Shown one piece after another: positions 9,684 through 20,526 of a DNA stretch of 64,000 bases (position 1 is its first letter; each line of letters begins with the position of its first letter). Made by a program: the position numbers and the translations under genes. The notes under the pieces were generated by a model. The model was not told where the DNA came from, made no database searches, and saw nothing but the letters and a program-made list of their open reading frames with translations. The stretch lies in the NCBI RefSeq assembly GCF_022921055.1, contig NZ_CP095063.1, positions 186,001-250,000 of the forward strand. Reading direction: 5' to 3'. The stretch is from Hymenobacter volaticus (GTDB taxonomy: Bacteria > Bacteroidota > Bacteroidia > Cytophagales > Hymenobacteraceae).

Positions 9684-12600
9684 CTAGCTAGTCAATCCTT
9701 GCTTCTTGCTTTTCCGGTAGTCGGAGGGCAGGATGCTGAATTTGGCTTTAAACGACTTGGTGAAGTAATGAGGGGTGGCAAACCCGGCCCGGTACGCAAC
9801 CTCCGAGATGGTAAGGTCACTTTCCTGCAGCAGCACGGCTGCCCGGTCCAGCTTAAAGGAGCGAATAAACTCGACGGGTGGCATGCCCGTCAACTCCAGG
9901 ATTTTATTGTACATCGAGCCCCGGCTCATGCCGAAATGGTCACTCAAGTCTTCCACCGAGAAGTTGGTGTTCTTCAGGTTTTTCTCGATGTAGAGAACCA
10001 CATTGTTGAGAAACTTCTCACTGCTCGACTCGATTTCCACCGGACTCGGGACCACTTGGAGTTGTTTGGTGTAGGTGGTTTTCAGCGCCCGATTCAGCTC
10101 CAGCAAATTCTTAATTCTAACGTGCAGAATCTCGAAGTTGAACGGCTTGGTTAAGTAGTCGTTGGCCCCGGATTCGAGCCCCCGCAACTGCTCGCCATCT
10201 TGCGTCAGTCCCGTTAGCAGGATGATGGGAATATGGCTGGTTCGCTTATCCGACTTTAGCTTACGGCTCAATGCCACCCCATCCATGTAGGGCATGGTAA
10301 TATCACTAACGATCAGGTCGGGGTGGCAGGACAGGGCTTTGTACCAGCCGTCTTTGCCGTTTATTACATCGGTGATTTTGTAATTGTCTTTAAGATTGTC
10401 TTTCAGATAGTACCGGAAATCATCGTCGTCTTCTACCAGTAGCAAGTGGGGTAGTTCTTCCCCTTTGTGCTTTTTCACTGGCCGGCCGGGCTTTTTACTT
10501 TCTGTTATTGAAGCCGCCTCGGCCGGTAGTTCAGTTTCCTGCTCAACCACTGGGGCAAACGTTGCGAGCGGCAGCTCCACAGTGAAGGAGGTGCCCTGGC
10601 TCAGTTCACTGGCCACGGCAATTGTGCCACCGTGCAGTTCGGCAAACTCTTTGGTGATGGAGAGGCCGATGCCGCTGCTTTGGTTTAATACCGAACCGAG
10701 TTCGTGCCCTTGAAAAAAGCGCTCGAAGATGAGATTCTGCTCGCTAGGGGAAATCCCGATGCCGGTGTCGGCAACTTCAATCCGGATGGTTGTTTCCGGT
10801 GTGGCCGCCGGCGCCGGGAGGGCCGAGAGTTCCACGCGGACGCTGCCGCCCTCGGGCGTGAACTTGAACGCATTGGAAAGCAGGTTAACCAGTATACGCT
10901 CTACCTTGTCGTAGTCGAACAACACAAACAGTTGCTCGGAGGGGAGGCGCAGCGACAACTTGATTTTCTTGATTTCGGCCAGATCCTGAAACGAGTTGGT
11001 TACTTCCCGCACGAAAGACGAAATTTCTCCCTCCGATAAATTCAGTTGAAGTTCGTGTTCTTCCAGCTTGCGAAAATCCAGCAGCTGGTTAACCAGATGC
11101 AAGAGTCGCTGCGCATTGCGCTGGATTACTTGCAGCTGGCCGGCGCTCTGCGGGTCTTTTTGCTGGGCCATCAACTTGTTGGCCGGCGCTAGAATTAGTG
11201 AGATGGGCGTGCGGAATTCGTGACTTAGGTTAGTTAAGAACTTGATTTTCAACGAGTCCAATTCCCGAACCCGTTCGGCCTGTTTGCGTTCTTGCTCTTG
11301 CTCGAACTCCTTTTTCAACTGCTTGATGCCCCGGTAGCGAATGTAAAGCAGGGTACAACCAAACAGGGCCACGTACAACACGTAAGCATAGTAAGTTCGC
11401 CAGAAAGGAGGATGAATGACGATCTTGATGGAAGTACCGGCCGGGTTCCAGATGCCGTCGTTATTGCTGGCTTTCACTTGAAACTCGTATTCCCCCGGGT
11501 CCAGGTTGGTGTAGTAGGCTGTGGTGGTAGAACCCACGTAATTCCACCCCTGGTCAAAGCCTTTTAGCTGGTAGGCGTAGTGGTTTTGCTGGGGCAAGGT
11601 GTAATCCAGTGCCGTGTAGTGAATAGAGAAGTTCTGCTTGTAATCTAAATCGATTGCCTTGGCAACGGCAATGGCTTGATGCAGGGGGACTGAAGACCGG
11701 CAACAACCGATTTGTTGTCGACTTTCAAATCGGTTAGCAGCACCGGTGGAATATTGCGGTTAACTTTTATGTGGGCGGGATTGAAGTAATTAAAGCCTTC
11801 AAGCCCTCCGAAAAACAGGGAGCCGTTTGCCGATTTAATGCCGGAGTTGTTTAGAAAGGCCTTGCCTTGCAAGCCGTTATCCGGGGAATAGTTGGTGAAA
11901 TTATTGTGCGCGGTGTTGAGTCGACTGACACCCTGATTGGTGCTGATCCAGACGTGACCTTCTTGGTCTTCTAAAATTTTATGGATGAACCCGTCCAGCA
12001 AACCTTTTTGCTTGGGAAACGCCGTTAGCTTACTGGAACGCGTATCGAACTGGTACAACCCGTCGCCGGCGGTTCCAATCCACATAACGCCGCGGTGGTC
12101 GCGCCCAAACGTGTTAATTCGATCCAAGGCCAGCCCGGTCCGCGCCGTGTTGTACACCGTAAATTGCTGGTCGACGGGGTGATACACGGCAATGCCGCTG
12201 CCCGCCGAGCCAATCCAGATGTTGCCGTTCGAGTCTTCCTCGATAGCTCGGATATAGTTGTTGATAGGCAGAAGCTTGTCCTCGGCCGTTTTAGGTCGGG
12301 CAGTGAATTTGCTGATCCTTTTCGTGTTAGGATCATACACGTTCACCCCACCCCCGTTGGTGCCGATCCAAATCGTGCCGTTATGGTCTTCCTTAAGGCA
12401 AAAAATATCGTCGCTGTTTAGCTGCGAGGCGCCCCGCTTGGCCAGCAGCTGCTCGTAGCTACCCGTGCGGGTATTGTAAATGAACAGGCCGTGTCCGAAG
12501 GTTCCGATCCAGAGCTGGTCGTGCCGATCTAGCAGCATGCTCAGGATGGGTAGCCCGGCCAGATTAATTCGCTCGCGGCTCTTGATATCCACGTGGCGGA

Positions 12601-13819
12601 ACAAGCGGGTTTTCAAGTTGTATACGTTCAGGCCGCCCCCGTCGGTGCCCACAAAGATTTCGCCGTTGCGGTTTTCGGCAAAAGCCGTTACAGCGGGCGA
12701 GTTGAGGCCGAACGGATCCAACTCACTGCTGCGCTCAACGTTGAATAAAGTAAGGTTTTGATCGTATTTGCTGATTCCGCCCTGGTAGGTGCCGATCCAA
12801 TGAATACCCTGGCGGTCGATTAGCAGACTGCGGACCGATTTGCTGTTCAAGCTGTAGGGGTCCCGGCTGTTGTGCGCCTGGCGCGAAACCATTCCCGACT
12901 GCACATCCATAATATCGAGGCCCCCTTCAGTGCCCAGCCAGATGGTGCCGTCCTGGTCCGCCGCAATGGTATAAATAATATTGCTGCCGATGGTATGCGG
13001 GTCGCGGTAATTAAATTTAAAGTTGGTAAAACTCGCCTCGTCGTCAGCTAGTTGGCTAAGCCCATTGCTGGTCCCAATCCATAACCGACCGCGCTGATCT
13101 TCGGCAATTGTGTTGACAGTGTCACCAACCAAGCTGCGCGGCCGGGCTTGCTCCCGTCTGAAAGACCGGATGGGAGTACCGGCTGAGCTGTAGCAGTACA
13201 AGCCGCGTTCGGTGCCGATCCAGATCCGGTGCCGACGATCTTTGTAGACGCACCACGGGTTCAACGTACTTGCCTGGTCAGGGGGTAGTAGAGAAACCCG
13301 CGTGATTTTGTTGGTTTGCGGCGCTAGGATTTGCACGCCGGCAATGGAGGCCACCCAGATATTGCCAGCGGCATCACTGCACAACGATTTAATGTATTTG
13401 TTGTCGAGCGGGGCAGCTTGGTAGGGCGTGAACACATCCAAGCTGCGGTTATAGGTGAAGAGCCCGCCCCCCATGCTACCAACCCATATTCGGCCCGTTT
13501 GATCTTCGTGCAGGGCCGTTACGTCGTTGCTCTGAACGCTACCTACTGCGGGCGCCTTCAGTTGATACGTTCTAAAGCTTTGACCGTCATATTTTTTGAG
13601 GCCGCCATCAGTGGCCAGCCAAAGTAGCCCGTACCGGTCTTTGAGAATAACATTAACTGTATTGGAAGTTAACCCGTCCTTAGCGGTTAACGCCGTGAAC
13701 TTGATATCGCGCGTCTGAGCGGAAGAGGTCTTTCCTACCAGCAGAAACACCCCAACCATCAAAAGCAGGAAGGTGCGGATGTTGACTTCGTAGCGGGGAT
13801 AATAAAGTTTCCTGCTCAT
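9684..13819 (-). CDS. Hybrid two-component system regulator of the PUL (one-base frameshift)
   Basis: HTCS proteins sense oligosaccharides in the periplasm and activate PULs. Domain order from the ATG at 13819: signal anchor (TFLLLMVGVFLLVG); about 14 two-component propeller blades recognisable by repeated IWIGT.GGGL-type motifs; a Y_Y_Y domain (DPGEYEFQVKASNNDGIW); a membrane helix (YAYVLYVALFGCTLLYI). Next come a histidine kinase core with LSHEFRTPISLI (phospho-His near residue 865), an ATPase domain (ADTGIGISPSEQNLIFERFF), a receiver (LIVSDITMPYMDG, Asp near 1171) and a C-terminal AraC helix-turn-helix. The frame is lost at the GGGGG run 11684-11688. One added base joins LQSP to LHQAIAVAKAIDLDYKQ and makes the span exactly 1379 codons. 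It is divergent from SusC, the expected arrangement. Confidence 0.92.
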
Positions 13820-15085
13820 GGTGGGGGTGAGGGTACTACAGCGCTTTTGCCTTACTGGGCCAGGTAATTTGAGCTAGGCTTGGAAGGCCTATAAGTGCCC
13901 TTCGCTGCGCGACGGCCAATCCCGTGATACCTAGTTTGATCCAGGAAGGAAGTGGCAAGAAAAGAAACTGGCCACACCTCTTAGTAAAGGCGAGAACGAT
14001 AAATTTTGCTTCCGGTGGCGAATATGGGTTAGCTCAAGGGAGGAAAGCAATCTAACCTTTCCAAACATAAGCAACTAAAGATATCTCCCTAAGCTTTGGG
14101 TTGTGAAGCGGTGGCAAGTAATGAGCATCGTGAAATTAGCTGACAGGTAACCCAAGGTATTTAAAGCGAAATGAAAAGACCGAGGTGAGTCTACACCTCC
14201 TTGATTTCCCCTTGCTGGTTGTTCTAATTTAACCTCTGCTGCCCAGTAGTTCTGGCAATCAAGAATTCACACTTACTGGCTCATTGTGGTATGTAATGCT
14301 TGCTCTAGCCCCAACAAATCTTCGTGAAGGCAAGACCAGTTAAGAGGCCAACAAATGTGCAACAAACTAACACACAAGTTTGATAAAAAGCCTTTTCAGC
14401 CTAGCTAAGTGCATTTTCATGGATTGTAACACTAGGAAATATTTCTACATCTGTTGTAAGAATATAAGAATGTTTGCGCTTGGACTGGGAATACCTTTGA
14501 CACCACCCCACCAAATGTTTAGCACTTAATCTCTTTTGTTTTTCACTGCGCCAACTTCTAAGTCATATACTCTTACTGCTTCAAGAGGAAGGTTGAATAG
14601 TAGCCTCGTTTTCTAAAAGAAGTAGGGGCCATGCCCGATAAGAGTAAAACAACCAGTCTCAGATAACGGGTCAGTACTCCGCCACACTTATCACTATCAC
14701 TCCTAAAAGCTGCTCTCTGTTAGCTGTCTAATACTAATTGAGCAGCATAAGATCTAGACCACTTGAGCAGTTTGACTACACAGTTTCTACACAATCGATT
14801 AACCTAATAACAGCTCGCCTTAGCGCAGACACTCTAGGCAACTGTTCCAGCTTTCTAGTACGCTGCCTTTTGCAAATCGGTAGGAAAGAAGCGTTTGTAA
14901 GGGCGCTCTAAGCATACCTCATAGGTAACAACAAGGCAGGGTATCAGCAGCACTTGTGCTTCGGCTTTTACATAAAGTGTCAGGCAATGTCATGCTGCAC
15001 CAATCATCTACTGGCGGGCCTACACGGCTTCAACCTGCACAGTTTTCAGAGTACGCATTCATACCCAATCAAATTCCTACACTCT
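13820..15085. other. Divergent regulatory region between the HTCS and SusC
   Basis: About 1.27 kb with no gene. It must contain the HTCS promoter, the SusC promoter and the HTCS binding site. No perfect TAnnTTTG element was found close to SusC; the nearest approximate match is in GCTGCCTTTTGC around 14866. Much of 14370-14480 is AT-rich. No strong inverted repeat was identified by eye. Confidence 0.5.
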
Positions 15086-18000
15086 ATGTGCACACCACTA
15101 CGAAACACGGCCTTGGGCCTGAGCTTGCCGCTCTTTGCGGCTGTAGGGCTGTCAAGTGCCAGCCTATTCTTACCAACCACGCAAGTGATGGCGCAAGCTG
15201 CGCAAACGATTGCCGGCCGGGTTGTCAGCGCTGAAGGTGGCGAAGGCTTGCCTGGTGTTACCGTCCTGCAAAAAGGCACAACCAATGGCGTTTCAACTAA
15301 TGCTGACGGCGGATATACGCTATCGGCCCCTGTTGGAAGCACGCTGGTGTTTAGTGCTATTGGTTTCGTTAGCCAAGAGGCGGTAGTTTCTGGAACCACG
15401 GTAAACGTCACGCTGGCTACCAATACCAAGGCTCTGGACGAGGTAGTAGTTGTAGGGTATGGCACGCAAAGAGCAGAAGCGGTAACGGGTTCGGTGGCTT
15501 CTATCAATGGAGAAACCCTGCGCGAAGTGCCTGCTGCTAACATTTCACAGGCGTTGCAAGGCCGGTTGCCCGGTGTGCAATTTTCGCAAACTTCCTCCCA
15601 GCCGGGCGCTGCCACGCAGATTCGGATCCGTGGGGTACGGTCACTCACTGCCAGCAATGATCCGCTGATCGTACTGGATGGTATTCCTTTCCCGGGCTCT
15701 ATCGGCGACATCAACCCCAACGACATTCAGAGTGTTGACGTTCTGAAAGATGCCTCGGCCACAGCTATTTATGGGTCTCGCGGGGCAAACGGAGTTGTTT
15801 TGGTAACCACCAAAAGCGGGAAAGTAGGTCAGAAACCGCAAATAACCTATGACGGGTTCGTTGGTGCGAAGACACTCTTCTCCCGCTACCCCATGATGAA
15901 TGGGGCCGAATTTGTTGAGCTTCGAAAGGCAGCAGGCCTGTACGCAACCAACGGCGTTCCGCAGTTTGGCTTGGATGAGTCGCCTGACGTGAATACTGAT
16001 TGGCAGGATAATCTCTACAAAACGGGTATACAGGTAAACCAGAACATAGGGGTTTCCGGCGGCACGCAGAACGGGCGTTATAATTTCAACGCGGGGTATT
16101 ACCAGGAAGAAGGTGTCATTCCAACCCAGCAGTACACCCGTTATACCGTGCGCGGAACGCTCGACCAAGGTGTTGGCAAGTACGTCCGTTTGGGTTTCAC
16201 GGCGAACAACAGCTATAGCTTAACCGAAGGCGGCAACGTAGGCATATACGGCACTTTGGCTGCAACACCCATTTCCAATCCGTACAACGCGGATGGCTCT
16301 TTGAAAAGAGTTGTCAGCATGGTACAGGATAATCAGTGGGTATACAATAGGGATGTCGTAGAGGCTAACAAGGATAACTGGTTAAGCCAATCGAGAAGCT
16401 TTGCCAGCTACAACTCTATCTTCGGAGAGTTTAAGATTCCGGGAGTAGAAGGATTGAAGTATCGCCTTAATCTGGGCGTAAATTACCGGCAGAGCCAGGG
16501 TGGCTCCTACACTGGCCAGGGCATCGGCTCTGATAATCCCACTAACGTTTCTACGGGCTCGGTTAGCAACTCCGTTACAACCGATTATACCGTTGAAAAC
16601 ATCCTGTCGTACGACCGCACTTTTGCCGGGAAGCATAATATAAATGCAATAGCCCTGTACTCGGCTTCCAATAACGTATTCAACCGGTCGCAGATTAATG
16701 CCCGGGATATTCCTTCCGACGCCTTCCAGTTCTACAACCTATCATTGGCCGCCGGCGAAATCTCCCTACCCAATAATGGCGAACAAGGGTATACCAAATT
16801 TGGTCTGTTGTCCTACATGGGCCGCGTGATGTACTCCTACGACGATCGGTACCTGCTGTCAGCTACGGTTCGTTCGGACGGCTCTTCGCGACTTTCGCCG
16901 GGCTACCAATGGAATACTTACCCCGCCGTATCGGTTGGCTGGAACGTAGCTAAAGAATCGTTCATGCAAGGTGTTTCGGCCGTGAACATGCTGAAGTTCC
17001 GGGCTGGCTACGGCATCACGTCGAATCAATCTGTTAACCCGTACGCTACCCTGGGCCGTTTAACGACCCGGCCCTACAACTTTGGCCCGACTGGCTACCA
17101 GACCGGCTTGTATGTGAGCGAGCTGCCTAACCCAAAATTGGGTTGGGAATACTCGAAAACCTGGAACTACGGGGTGGATTTTGCGGTCCTGAACAACCGT
17201 CTTTCCGGTACGGTTGAATACTACGTTACCAAAACCGAAAACCTGCTGCTCAGCGTAGGCTTGCCAGCCACTTCAGGCGTAGGGAGCTATACGGCCAACG
17301 TTGGCTCTACCCAGAACAAAGGCATTGAGCTTTCGTTGAACGGGATAATCCTGGACAATCTCAACGGCTGGACTTGGGAAGCGGGCGTTAACATGTACGC
17401 CAACCGCAACAAGATTACGTCGCTCGCAGGGAACCAGCCCAGGGATGAAAACAACTGGTGGTTCGTTGGCAAACCGATCAACGTAGTTTTTGACTACGAG
17501 AAAGTAGGGTTGTGGCAGCAAGACGAACCGTACCTGGACATTCTAGAGGTCGGCGGTCAACCAGGCATGATCAAGGTAAAATACACCGGCGACTACAATG
17601 CAGATGGTACCCCTACCCGAGCCATTGGCGCAGCAGACCGGCAAATTCTGGATACCAACCCCAACTTTCAAGGCGGGTTCAATACTCGGGTTGCGTATAA
17701 AGGATTTGATTTGAGTGTAGTAGGCATCTTCCAAGAAGGCGGCTTGCTCAACAGCACCATCTACGGCTCGGCCGGCTACCTCAACATGCTGTCCGGTCGT
17801 CGCAACAACGTGAAGGTGGATTACTGGACTCCTACTAACACGGATGCCAAATATCCTAATCCAGCTGGTCCCAGAAGCAGCGACAATCCGAAGTATGGCA
17901 GCACGCTTGGGTACTTCGATGCTTCGTATATGAAGATACGCACTATCACCCTCGGCTATAACTTCGACAATATCACGTGGCTGAAAAGTAAGGGCGTGAG

Positions 18001-18208
18001 CAGAATGCGTCTCTACGCGACGGCTCAGAACCCGTTTGTGTTCTTCTCGCCTTACAAGAAAGAGTCGGGCATGGATCCGGAAACCAACTCGCGCGGCAAC
18101 GAGAATGCGGCCGTAGCATATGGCGCCAACCTCAGCCGCATCCTGACGCTGGGTACTAATGCCCCAGCCACCCGCACGTATCTCGCAGGCTTCACCCTTA
18201 CCTTCTAA
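15086..18208 (+). CDS. SusC-like TonB-dependent outer-membrane transporter
   Basis: The outer-membrane barrel that imports oligosaccharides with its SusD lid. The ATG at 15086 starts a signal peptide (ALGLSLPLFAAVGLSSASLF, cleaved after VMAQ); the longer frame upstream has no sensible signal. Next is a carboxypeptidase-regulatory-like domain (IAGRVVSAEGGEGLPGVTVL), then the SusC TonB-box region EVVVVGYGTQ. The plug follows (QALQGRLPGVQF, IRIRGVRSL, PLIVLDGIP, VDVLKDASATAIYGSRGANG), and then a 22-strand barrel ending in TYLAGFTLTF. About 1040 residues is normal for the family. It is followed 11 bp later by SusD and probably co-transcribed. Base composition is visibly lower in GC than the downstream enzymes. 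Confidence 0.95.
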   Translation: MCTPLRNTALGLSLPLFAAVGLSSASLFLPTTQVMAQAAQTIAGRVVSAEGGEGLPGVTVLQKGTTNGVSTNADGGYTLSAPVGSTLVFSAIGFVSQEAVVSGTTVNVTLATNTKALDEVVVVGYGTQRAEAVTGSVASINGETLREVPAANISQALQGRLPGVQFSQTSSQPGAATQIRIRGVRSLTASNDPLIVLDGIPFPGSIGDINPNDIQSVDVLKDASATAIYGSRGANGVVLVTTKSGKVGQKPQITYDGFVGAKTLFSRYPMMNGAEFVELRKAAGLYATNGVPQFGLDESPDVNTDWQDNLYKTGIQVNQNIGVSGGTQNGRYNFNAGYYQEEGVIPTQQYTRYTVRGTLDQGVGKYVRLGFTANNSYSLTEGGNVGIYGTLAATPISNPYNADGSLKRVVSMVQDNQWVYNRDVVEANKDNWLSQSRSFASYNSIFGEFKIPGVEGLKYRLNLGVNYRQSQGGSYTGQGIGSDNPTNVSTGSVSNSVTTDYTVENILSYDRTFAGKHNINAIALYSASNNVFNRSQINARDIPSDAFQFYNLSLAAGEISLPNNGEQGYTKFGLLSYMGRVMYSYDDRYLLSATVRSDGSSRLSPGYQWNTYPAVSVGWNVAKESFMQGVSAVNMLKFRAGYGITSNQSVNPYATLGRLTTRPYNFGPTGYQTGLYVSELPNPKLGWEYSKTWNYGVDFAVLNNRLSGTVEYYVTKTENLLLSVGLPATSGVGSYTANVGSTQNKGIELSLNGIILDNLNGWTWEAGVNMYANRNKITSLAGNQPRDENNWWFVGKPINVVFDYEKVGLWQQDEPYLDILEVGGQPGMIKVKYTGDYNADGTPTRAIGAADRQILDTNPNFQGGFNTRVAYKGFDLSVVGIFQEGGLLNSTIYGSAGYLNMLSGRRNNVKVDYWTPTNTDAKYPNPAGPRSSDNPKYGSTLGYFDASYMKIRTITLGYNFDNITWLKSKGVSRMRLYATAQNPFVFFSPYKKESGMDPETNSRGNENAAVAYGANLSRILTLGTNAPATRTYLAGFTLTF

Positions 18209-18219
18209 GGAAATCAGAC

Positions 18220-20181
18220 ATGAAACGTTTTAATAAAATATTCTTAATTGGGTCGGCGGTAATCTTGATGGCCGCGCCTGGATGCACGGATCTGCTGGAG
18301 GAACAGCCCAGAAGTTTTTACGAGCCAGGCTTTTTTCAAACCGAAAGAGGCGTTAGCGGAGGGTTAACAGCCATGTATGCGCACCTGCGCTACATCTACG
18401 GAGAGGCGTACTATTATAACACCACCGAGACCGGGACAGACGAAGTAACCTACGGCCAAAGCGCCGACGAGAACTTCCTGGCCGCAGACCTCTCAGGCAG
18501 AGCGGCGCTTAACGGCAACAACAGCCGCGCCGATAGAGTGTGGTTCGCAGCGTTCCCCAACATCAATACGGCTAGTGGCGTTATTAAAAATGCCTCTGCC
18601 GTGGGTACCGTTTCGCCGGCCTTAGTTGCTGAAGCACGGTTCTTCCGGGCCTTTGATTACTTCTTGTTGGTCCAAACCTTTGGGGGCGTGCCGCTGGATT
18701 TGGGGTCTGGAGAACTGGAATTCAATACCACCCCGATTAGAACTTCGGTACGCAACACGGTACCCGAAGTGTATACCAAAGCCGTTTTCCCGGATCTGCT
18801 AATCGCAATCAACGATTTGCCGGCGATTCCGCGCGTTACCGGTGGTGTCACCCAAACGCTTGCCCGCTTGTATCTGGCAAAAGCCTACCTAACCTATGCG
18901 TGGTGGCTTGAAAACCCGAATAACATTCCTACCTATCCAGCAGCGCAACGCACAGATCCGGACGGACATGATGCCAAATGGTATTTTCAGAAGGCGTATG
19001 ACATAGCAGCTGATGGTATCGACAATCCGGGGCAGTACCGCTTGCAGCCCACGTACTACGATGTGAACGTAGGTACGAACGACCGCAACGCGGAAACGAT
19101 GTTGTACGCTGACCATACCGAATCCAGCCAGTTCTATAACGCAGGTGACTTGAGCAATGGTAGTGCCGGTGCCCCTGATAACTTCGCTGGCTGGATGCTG
19201 ACCTGGAACTATCCCTCTATCAGGAGCTTCAAAACAGCAGGAGCCAGCGGAACAGGTAATGCCTCTTCCGTGCAGCGGGAAGCAGTGCAGCCGTTGGGTC
19301 GCCCTTGGGTACGTATGGCTCCTACCATCGGCGCCATCACCACCACGTTTGCCGACAAAACCAACGATTCTCGCTACGATGGTACCTTTACCACGGTGTA
19401 CCGCGGCAACTGGCTTAGAGGAACAGGCGTTCCGGAGACGACTTTGTACAACGCCAATAACCTGCCAGTTAGCATGGGTGATCCTATCCTGACGTTCCTG
19501 AACTCAGAGCCGGCTACTGCCATTACGTACCCCAGCGGGGGAGGCGCAAGTGGCGTAGGCGCAGGCGTACTGCCTGGCAGAGCGGATTGGGTAATTGGGC
19601 CGAATGGCATCAGCAGAATTGCTTATCCAGGACTGTGGAAACTTGGCCCTTACCGTACGGATAATGGTACGGGCTTAGGCTCTCCCAATGCTGGCAGCAC
19701 ACGCCCGTACTACATCGCCAAATTCTCTGAGCTATACTTTGTAGCGGCGGAAGCAGCCGTAAAAGGAGCAACCACCAAAGCAGGCAAAAGCGCACGGGAA
19801 CTGATTAACGTTATTCGGGCCCGGGCCGGTAAATGGCGCTTTGACAACAGCGGAAATGTGGCCAAAACACAGGATAACAGCGCGGCTATGGTGGCGGCCA
19901 CTCCGGGCACGATAGATATCAACTACATCTTGGCGGAACGTTCGCGCGAGTACTTCGGTGAAGGGTACCGCTGGTATGATCTGGTGCGCACCCAAAAGTG
20001 GAATGAGTTGGCTGGAACCTACCGTATTGGCGGCAACAACTTCGGCGACCATACGCCTGCTACCGTAACGCGTACCATTCAGCCGTATCATTACTTGCGT
20101 CCCATTCCGCAGGCCCAGCTTGATGCAATGGACGTACCCGCAGATGTGAAAGCCACTTATCAAAACCCAGGCTACCAATAG
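18220..20181 (+). CDS. SusD-like outer-membrane glycan-binding lipoprotein
   Basis: The surface lipoprotein that closes the SusC barrel and captures oligosaccharides. A lipoprotein signal is clear: FLIGSAVILMAAPGC, with the lipid-anchored Cys near residue 22. SusD/RagB features follow: the TPR-like segment VAEARFFRAFDYFLLVQTFG near residue 140 (the usual L-R-A-x-x-Y-F-x-L motif), and in the C-terminal part AREYFGEGYRWYDLVR-type text (SREYFGEGYRWYDLVRTQKW) and YLRPIPQAQLDAM. At 653 residues it is somewhat longer than average. It lies 11 bp after SusC. Its 3' flank carries the tandem hairpins at 20231-20408. Confidence 0.94.
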   Translation: MKRFNKIFLIGSAVILMAAPGCTDLLEEQPRSFYEPGFFQTERGVSGGLTAMYAHLRYIYGEAYYYNTTETGTDEVTYGQSADENFLAADLSGRAALNGNNSRADRVWFAAFPNINTASGVIKNASAVGTVSPALVAEARFFRAFDYFLLVQTFGGVPLDLGSGELEFNTTPIRTSVRNTVPEVYTKAVFPDLLIAINDLPAIPRVTGGVTQTLARLYLAKAYLTYAWWLENPNNIPTYPAAQRTDPDGHDAKWYFQKAYDIAADGIDNPGQYRLQPTYYDVNVGTNDRNAETMLYADHTESSQFYNAGDLSNGSAGAPDNFAGWMLTWNYPSIRSFKTAGASGTGNASSVQREAVQPLGRPWVRMAPTIGAITTTFADKTNDSRYDGTFTTVYRGNWLRGTGVPETTLYNANNLPVSMGDPILTFLNSEPATAITYPSGGGASGVGAGVLPGRADWVIGPNGISRIAYPGLWKLGPYRTDNGTGLGSPNAGSTRPYYIAKFSELYFVAAEAAVKGATTKAGKSARELINVIRARAGKWRFDNSGNVAKTQDNSAAMVAATPGTIDINYILAERSREYFGEGYRWYDLVRTQKWNELAGTYRIGGNNFGDHTPATVTRTIQPYHYLRPIPQAQLDAMDVPADVKATYQNPGYQ

Positions 20182-20193
20182 CCTGATGAAAAG

Positions 20194-20206
20194 AGGGTAA
20201 AACCCT
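20194..20206 (+). other. Short hairpin after susD
   Basis: AGGGT-AAA-ACCCT, a perfect 5-bp stem with a 3-nt loop, 13 bases past the susD stop. It precedes the larger tandem hairpins and shares their AGGG/CCCT elements. Confidence 0.35.
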
Positions 20207-20230
20207 ATTCAAGCTTACACTAAACAATAC

Positions 20231-20296
20231 AAACCGACTCGGCTGGTCTTTTGAAGGGCGTGGGAACCCTATGGGAAAGATCAGCCGGGAAGGTTT
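20231..20296 (+). other. Structured hairpin, copy A of a tandem pair
   Basis: A 9-bp stem CGGCTGGTC (20240-20248) pairs with GATCAGCCG (20279-20287) around a 30-nt loop. An outer helix AAACC (20231-20235) pairs with GGTTT (20292-20296). The loop contains GGGCGTGGGAACCCTATGGG. Copy B has the same loop core and the same GGAAGGTTT 3' flank but different stem bases. There is no U-run, so this copy is not a standard terminator. It may be an RNA element that stabilises susCD mRNA or tunes read-through; function unknown. Confidence 0.6.
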
Positions 20297-20343
20297 AACC
20301 TGGTGCAAGGAATACCCACTAGGGTAGGTCCCAGATAAAAACT

Positions 20344-20408
20344 AACCCGGCCGGTCCTTGAAAGGGCGTGGGAACCCTATGGGGGGACCGGTCGGGAAGG
20401 TTTTTTTA
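20344..20408 (+). terminator. Structured hairpin, copy B, with terminator-like U-run
   Basis: Stem CGGCCGGTCC (20348-20357) pairs with GGACCGGTCG (20385-20394). The loop core is the same 20 nt as in copy A, and GGAAGG plus seven T follow (20402-20408 being the end of the run). Relative to copy A, a U-A pair has become C-G and two positions alternate between G-C and G-U, so pairing is preserved while sequence changes. The U-run would make it a rho-independent terminator or attenuator between susD and the enzyme genes. Confidence 0.65.
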
Positions 20409-20526
20409 TTATGGGATCAAAGTTCCCGGTCGCTCCGGTACGTAGCAGTACCACTTGGCAGCAGCACGAATGCCTTGAGGGTGACTCAACGAAACGGTTG
20501 GCCACTAAAAGCTTCACTGCGCAGCA

